A DNA stretch of 64,000 nt, from contig NC_135787.1 in NCBI RefSeq assembly GCF_051106095.1, positions 177,131,501-177,195,500 on the forward strand, given 5' to 3'. Source of the stretch: Pogona vitticeps. Its lineage: Eukaryota; Chordata; Lepidosauria; Squamata; Agamidae. Positions 60,000-64,000 of this stretch are shown piece by piece; within the stretch, counting starts at the first letter, position 1; every line of letters starts with the position of its first letter. The position numbers were made by a program, and so were the translations under genes. The notes under the pieces were generated by a model. That model searched no databases and had not been told where the DNA came from. It worked only from the letters and a program-made list of their open reading frames with translations.

Positions 60000-60887
60000 G
60001 CATTAAAAACATGTGTCAAATTAAAATGTTAAAGCCATTGCCCTTGCAAATCCATAAACACCAGCAGAGCTTCAACAAAAAAAGAAGAAAGTCTAAAACT
60101 CAACAAAGTCTGGCTCCCAGCACTGAAAAATACAGCCTGCAAAAGTATTCAGACCCACCACAAAAATACAAAAAATGTTATGCTCAGCAAAGGACAAAAG
60201 GGACCCCCTCACCACTGCAGGAGTATACCAGATACCTTGCAGTTGTGGACAGGTATATATTAGAATCACAAAACGCAGCATTCACACCAGAATCAAAAGA
60301 ACATGAGAGACACTGCAGACTAAAACAACCGGAAAAATCAGCAGTAGCTGAACATGCCCTAAAACAAGCTGGACATGAAATTCTATTTCCAAATACATAA
60401 GTACTGGACAACACCAGCAACCACTATGTTAGACTGCACAGGGAAGTCATTGAAATCCATAAACATCAACAGAATTTCAACAAAAAAGGAAGACGGCCTA
60501 AAACTAAACGCGGCCTGGCTCCCGATATTGAAAAATACAGCCTGTAAAAGGTCAATGAACTCTACCCAGCCACAAGGACCAATGATCACTGCACACAAAA
60601 GACCAGCTAATAACACCCATCAATCACAGCCACAGATCATCTCTCCCTCCTTATCACAATAATACACCCGCAACAAAAACATGCTGATCACCATAATCAC
60701 CCAATCACCTGAAAAGGACAAAAGCTGATCCCATAGCTATACTCAACTATCCAACAAAACTGCAACAGAGCATAGACAGAGTTCTGACTACTGTCCTCTG
60801 AAAATGCGGGCCACAGAGACTGGTGAAATGTTAGGAAGAAAAACCTTAAGAACATGGCCACAGCCCGGAAAACCCACAACAACCATT
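60000..60887 (+). mobile_element. Penelope-like element: GIY-YIG endonuclease, C-terminus and 3' end, with a partial duplicate
   Basis: 60150-60400 encodes RPTTKIQKMLCSAKDKRDPL, then GVYQIPCSCGQVYI and, in the next frame, EHERHCRLKQPEKSAVAEHA, ALKQAGHEILF: the GIY-YIG endonuclease with its preceding linker and Cys pair. 60440-60660 is the C-terminus (IHKHQQ, FNKK-type, AAWLPILKNTACK) and 60660-60887 the 3' end, finishing GGAAAACCCACAACAACC. A second copy of the C-terminal piece lies upstream (60047-60145). It lies antisense in an intron. Frameshifted, no reverse transcriptase; inactive. Confidence 0.78.
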
Positions 60888-61034
60888 GCCCTTGCGCTCT
60901 ACTTGTTAATTAGGGTATTATTAATTACTTATTATGGGTTATGGCATACAAGATGCAGATTTCGGAAGTACATATGTCATAATTCAGCAACGTAAGCTTA
61001 GTCTGCTACATCAATTTCAAGCTATCCTCCAACC

Positions 61035-61190
61035 TTATCAATTACCTACAGATTCTGGTAAATTATTCATACCTCATGCAAACACCAACAGAGTTCTAGT
61101 CAAGAGAAGAAAGTGAAGTTTCTCTAGATAAAGAAACCTGTTTTGAAATAAAAATCTATTGGGTGAGTCTGAAGTAGTCCTCTTTCAAGA
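61035..61190 (+). repeat. Copy 2 of an unclassified dispersed repeat
   Basis: Plus-strand partner of 26494-26662 (minus): shared words include ATCAATTACCTACAGATT, CAAACACCAACAGAGTTCTA and GTGAAGTTTCTCTAGATAAA. Lacks a short segment (about 15 bases) present in the other copy. It ends directly at the ATT tract. Confidence 0.6.
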
Positions 61191-61195
61191 GACTC

Positions 61196-61303
<108 letters not shown>

Positions 61304-61319
61304 CAAGAAAACAATTTAC

Positions 61320-61397
61320 CTGGAGCTTCACTGTCCTCAGTTTTTCTTCTTTTCACAGGAACATAATTTAACCAGTCTTCTCTTTTACTTTTGATAG
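61320..61397 (-). CDS. RESF1: Penultimate coding exon of a host gene, probably RESF1
   Basis: 78 bases (26 codons), phase 1 at both ends. Preceded by TTGTTACCTACAG (acceptor) and followed by GTAAATTG (donor) on the minus strand. It encodes [20 protein letters not shown] then DSEAP plus one split residue, with a basic KRRK cluster that could be a nuclear localisation signal. Its last G and the first CT of the exon at 59404 form one codon, which strongly supports both as real host exons. Upstream coding exons, expected to include a very large one, lie beyond the window. Assignment to RESF1 is by synteny with BICD1. Confidence 0.55.
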
Positions 61398-61399
61398 CT

Positions 61400-62345
61400 G
61401 TAGGTAACAATTAAAATGCCTTGTTCTTTTAAGCTTCCAGAGTATGTGTTATCTATAATGTTCAATCTAAGATACTTAGCCCCTTGTGATATTGCGCCAT
61501 TCTATGCAATTTAATTATCTAAAGCCATCCATGATTTGATGTGCAGAATACAAAGCTATTCCCACCACTTATATCATAACATTATAATACTGCATAAAAC
61601 CATACAGAGGTCAAGTAGAAGCAATTCAGATCATGTTCTCCTTGTAAACACCCACAAACATCTAGCTGGCTATCTCTGATAACAGGTTAGCCAACAAACC
61701 ATGAGTTTTCAATGTGTTCCTCCTAGGCGTTCTGAATTATCTTTGAATTTGATTGACTTAAGAGACACCTAGTTGGGTACTTACAGAAAAATTAACTATG
61801 GCACTATGTTAGTAGCTAAACCAGCCACTTAATTTTTCAGAAAAAAGGTCTGTGGTGTTTTGCAGGTTTATTCAAGATGGAACTCATTTAAAGTCAATAA
61901 TTACTTCAAGCCTCATGTTACAATGTACCTTGAAGGAAATATAAACCTTTTGTAGATAGAGCCTTTTAATGGGATGAGATGTGATGTGATGATGGAAGCT
62001 ATGTAGACCAACTTAAAGGGATGGGAAGGTCCCTTCACATCCAAGTCTGTCTTTTATTCAGAATAACTGTTTATTCTGCCAAGTAACCATCGAGATGTGT
62101 AGTTGTCAACAACAGGGCAGTAGACAGTTGCCAAAATCCTGCTGCACAGCTCTGCTAGTCAGATATTGGAGAAACAAATGCTACCAACTGAAATGTCCCT
62201 GCTCCAATTTCAGGCTGTGCATGACTTTGTCATATTACATATCAGTTGCATATTATGCAGAATCAAAGCAGGAACTATAATTATCAAAAGTCTGCTGCTG
62301 CCGGTGACATAATTCCTACACTAGCTGAGATGCACAAACAAGATA
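61400..62345. other. RESF1: Intron of the RESF1-like gene, unique sequence
   Basis: No exon or mobile element recognised; AT-rich. Confidence 0.4.
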
Positions 62346-63311
62346 CAGTGGTGCCTCGCTTAACGTTTGCTTCGTTTAACGTTTTTTTCGCTTAACGTTT
62401 ATTTTTTCAGAGGCAGATTGTGCTTCGTATAACGTTTTTCCCTATGGGCGATTTTCGCATAGCGTTTTTGGGACCATGCTTCGCTTAACGTTTTTTGGTT
62501 TTAGGTCCCCTGCTTCGCTTAACGTTTTTTTTGTTTTCAATTTAAAAAGTGTCTTAGAAGGGTCCAAAACGGTTCTAAATGCTTGGATTCGTTAGAGGAC
62601 CCCTTAAGTCATGTGCAAACCTGATTTGGCTTTGATCTGACATTTCGTTAATTTTTTGTGAATTTTTGTTTTTTGGCCCATAGGAACCAATGGACCTGTC
62701 AAAATCTGACAGCTCCATGCTTTCCTATGGGGGAGAAAACAATTTACAAAAAATTAACGAAAGTTCAGATCAAAGCCAAATCAGGTTTGCACACAACTTA
62801 GGGGGTCCTCTAACAAACCCAAGAATTTAGAACAGTTGCTGAGTCTTCATTAATTTTTTGTGAATTTTTTCTTCCCCCATAGGAATTAATGGAGCTGTCA
62901 GATTTTGACAGCTGTCAAAAGTTGGGGGAAAAAAATTCACCATTAATTAACGAAAAGTCAGATCAAAGCCAAATTAACTTTTGCATCCGTTTTAGAGGGT
63001 GCAGAAGCTAATCCAAGCATTTAAAACCATTTTTGACCCTTTTATGACACACTTAATTTTGCAAAAATTGACTTCGCAAAGCCATTGAAACCTATTGAGT
63101 CAGCTACAATACATTCCAATGGAGGATACATTGTATCATTTAACGATGTTTCCTATGGGTTTTTTCGCTTAAGGACGCCAATCCGTGCCTATTGGAACGG
63201 ATTAACCGGTTTCCAATGCATCTCTATGGGAAATGGTGTTTCGCATAAAGTTTTTTTCGCATAAGGTTTTTTTTTTGGAACCAATTAAAAACGTTATGCG
63301 AGGCACCACTG
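62346..63311. mobile_element. 966-bp Tigger-like element with long internal foldback
   Basis: Starts CAGTGGTGCCTCGCTTAACG and ends ACGTTATGCGAGGCACCACTG trimmed to the same end, with TA on both sides. Subterminal TTCGCTTAACGTTTTTT recurs several times. The interior folds: GCAAACCTGATTTGGCTTTG (about 62617) faces CAAAGCCAAATCAGGTTTGC (about 62772), and a third similar arm lies near 62960. No transposase. Confidence 0.8.
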
Positions 63312-63507
63312 TACAGTATTGACCAGAGAAATGCTGAATCATGAGGATTTACTGATAGGATTTAAGTACTGGCTGGCATGTGATGTTGAGACCATAGTAC
63401 TGTATATGTGTAGTCCCTGGGATTCTCACTGGAACACTAAGCTTCCAGTTGTGTTGTTGCAGTATATGTTGCTGCTCCTGCTGCACTGCTTTTGACTGGC
63501 ACAGATA

Positions 63508-63625
63508 CATTGGTGCCTCGCTTAGTGATTGCCTCGTTTAACAATGTATTTGCTTAGCGATGAGGTTTTTGGAGCGATTTTGCACTCCGTTTAACGATGT
63601 TTCCTATGGGGAAAATTCGCAGATG
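63508..63625 (+). mobile_element. Single left end of a Tigger-like MITE
   Basis: TA then CATTGGTGCCTCGCTTAGTG, TTAACAATG and GTTTAACGATGTTTCCTATG follow the family's end; no matching right end was found. Truncated copy. Confidence 0.6.
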
Positions 63626-63905
63626 GAAGGGCACCTGCCTGAGAAGCAAGCTGCCAAAGTGAAAAAAAAACTAGTGCTCTCTATGTGCAAGCAGCAATGA
63701 GAACTGAGCAAAAGCAAGAACATGCAAAAGGATCACTTGGTTGTACCCTAAGGGAGTAAGGAAGGGGGAAATGTAGTATCATTATTGCTTTTACCTAAAA
63801 CCCCAAGAAGCTTTCTTATATAAGCCAGCATTCATCTAAGTACTCGAATTCCACTCTCACACACTTAATTAAAGACCATGGCCCTTAGTACCCCACTGCT
63901 ATGTA

Positions 63906-64000
63906 CAGTGGTGCCTCGCATAACGAGTGCACCGTTTAACGACAAATCCACATAGCGATCTATTTTTTGCGATTGCTAATGCGATCGCATTGCGATGTTT
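63906..64000 (+). mobile_element. Tigger-like MITE cut by the window edge
   Basis: TA then CAGTGGTGCCTCGCATAACG, followed by GAGTGCACCGTTTAACGAC and ATTGCTAATGCGATCGCATT, which is the left half of the subfamily seen at 37095. The right part lies outside. Confidence 0.8.

Noticed and set aside
60011-60400. Host exon rich in Lys and Gln
   Set aside because: The reading frame is the linker and endonuclease region of a Penelope-like element and is frameshifted.

Overview
The window is vertebrate nuclear DNA, most likely from a squamate reptile (lizard or snake). The basis is repeat content: Bov-B (RTE) LINEs together with many L2-type and some CR1 LINEs, tRNA-headed SINEs with squamate-type tails, Penelope-like elements, and several Tc/mariner and hAT families. 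The species cannot be fixed from the sequence alone. It is one short stretch of two host genes plus a large load of transposable elements.

Host genes. Both lie on the minus strand. Exon 1 of BICD1 (dynein adaptor Bicaudal D homolog 1) is at 24389-24601, followed by a clean splice donor; about the first 24.4 kb of the window is therefore BICD1 intron 1. A GC-rich, CpG-rich promoter region lies at about 24600-25560. From there to about 57.6 kb is intergenic. Two exons at 61320-61397 and 59250-59404 join in phase (phase 1 to phase 1) and end in a stop codon. They are the C-terminal end of the next gene upstream, best explained by mammalian gene order as RESF1 (KIAA1551), head-to-tail with BICD1; that name is an inference.

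BICD1 intron 1 (1-24388): L2 pieces (3.7, 8.9, 13.7 kb), a 1.6 kb Bov-B piece (18.2 kb), a CR1 3' end (20.6 kb), MITEs with Tigger-type ends, a palindromic MITE family, hAT fragments, microsatellites and a strong 150-bp hairpin (10.7 kb).

Intergenic region (25.6-57.6 kb): L2 and Bov-B 3' ends, a broken Tc1 element (31.0 kb), an L2 interrupted by another L2 end with a 175-bp AACC tract (32.7 kb), a three-layer nest of DNA elements (36.7-37.8 kb), a 2977-bp hAT element with a perfect 8-bp target duplication that itself carries a SINE and a Tc1 element with a degraded transposase (38.5-41.4 kb), a SINE with a 13-bp target duplication (44.6 kb), Penelope-like pieces (47.8, 49.6, 51.3 kb) and a nearly complete Bov-B with a 12-bp target duplication (53.3-56.2 kb). 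Two stretches resemble old LTRs and are treated as fossils.

Right end (57.6-64 kb): probable 3' UTR and last exons of the RESF1-like gene, an antisense Penelope-like element in its intron, a 107-bp ATT tract 17 bases from a splice donor, and three more Tigger-type elements, one cut by the window edge. No convincing host non-coding RNA gene, CRISPR array or prokaryotic feature was seen.
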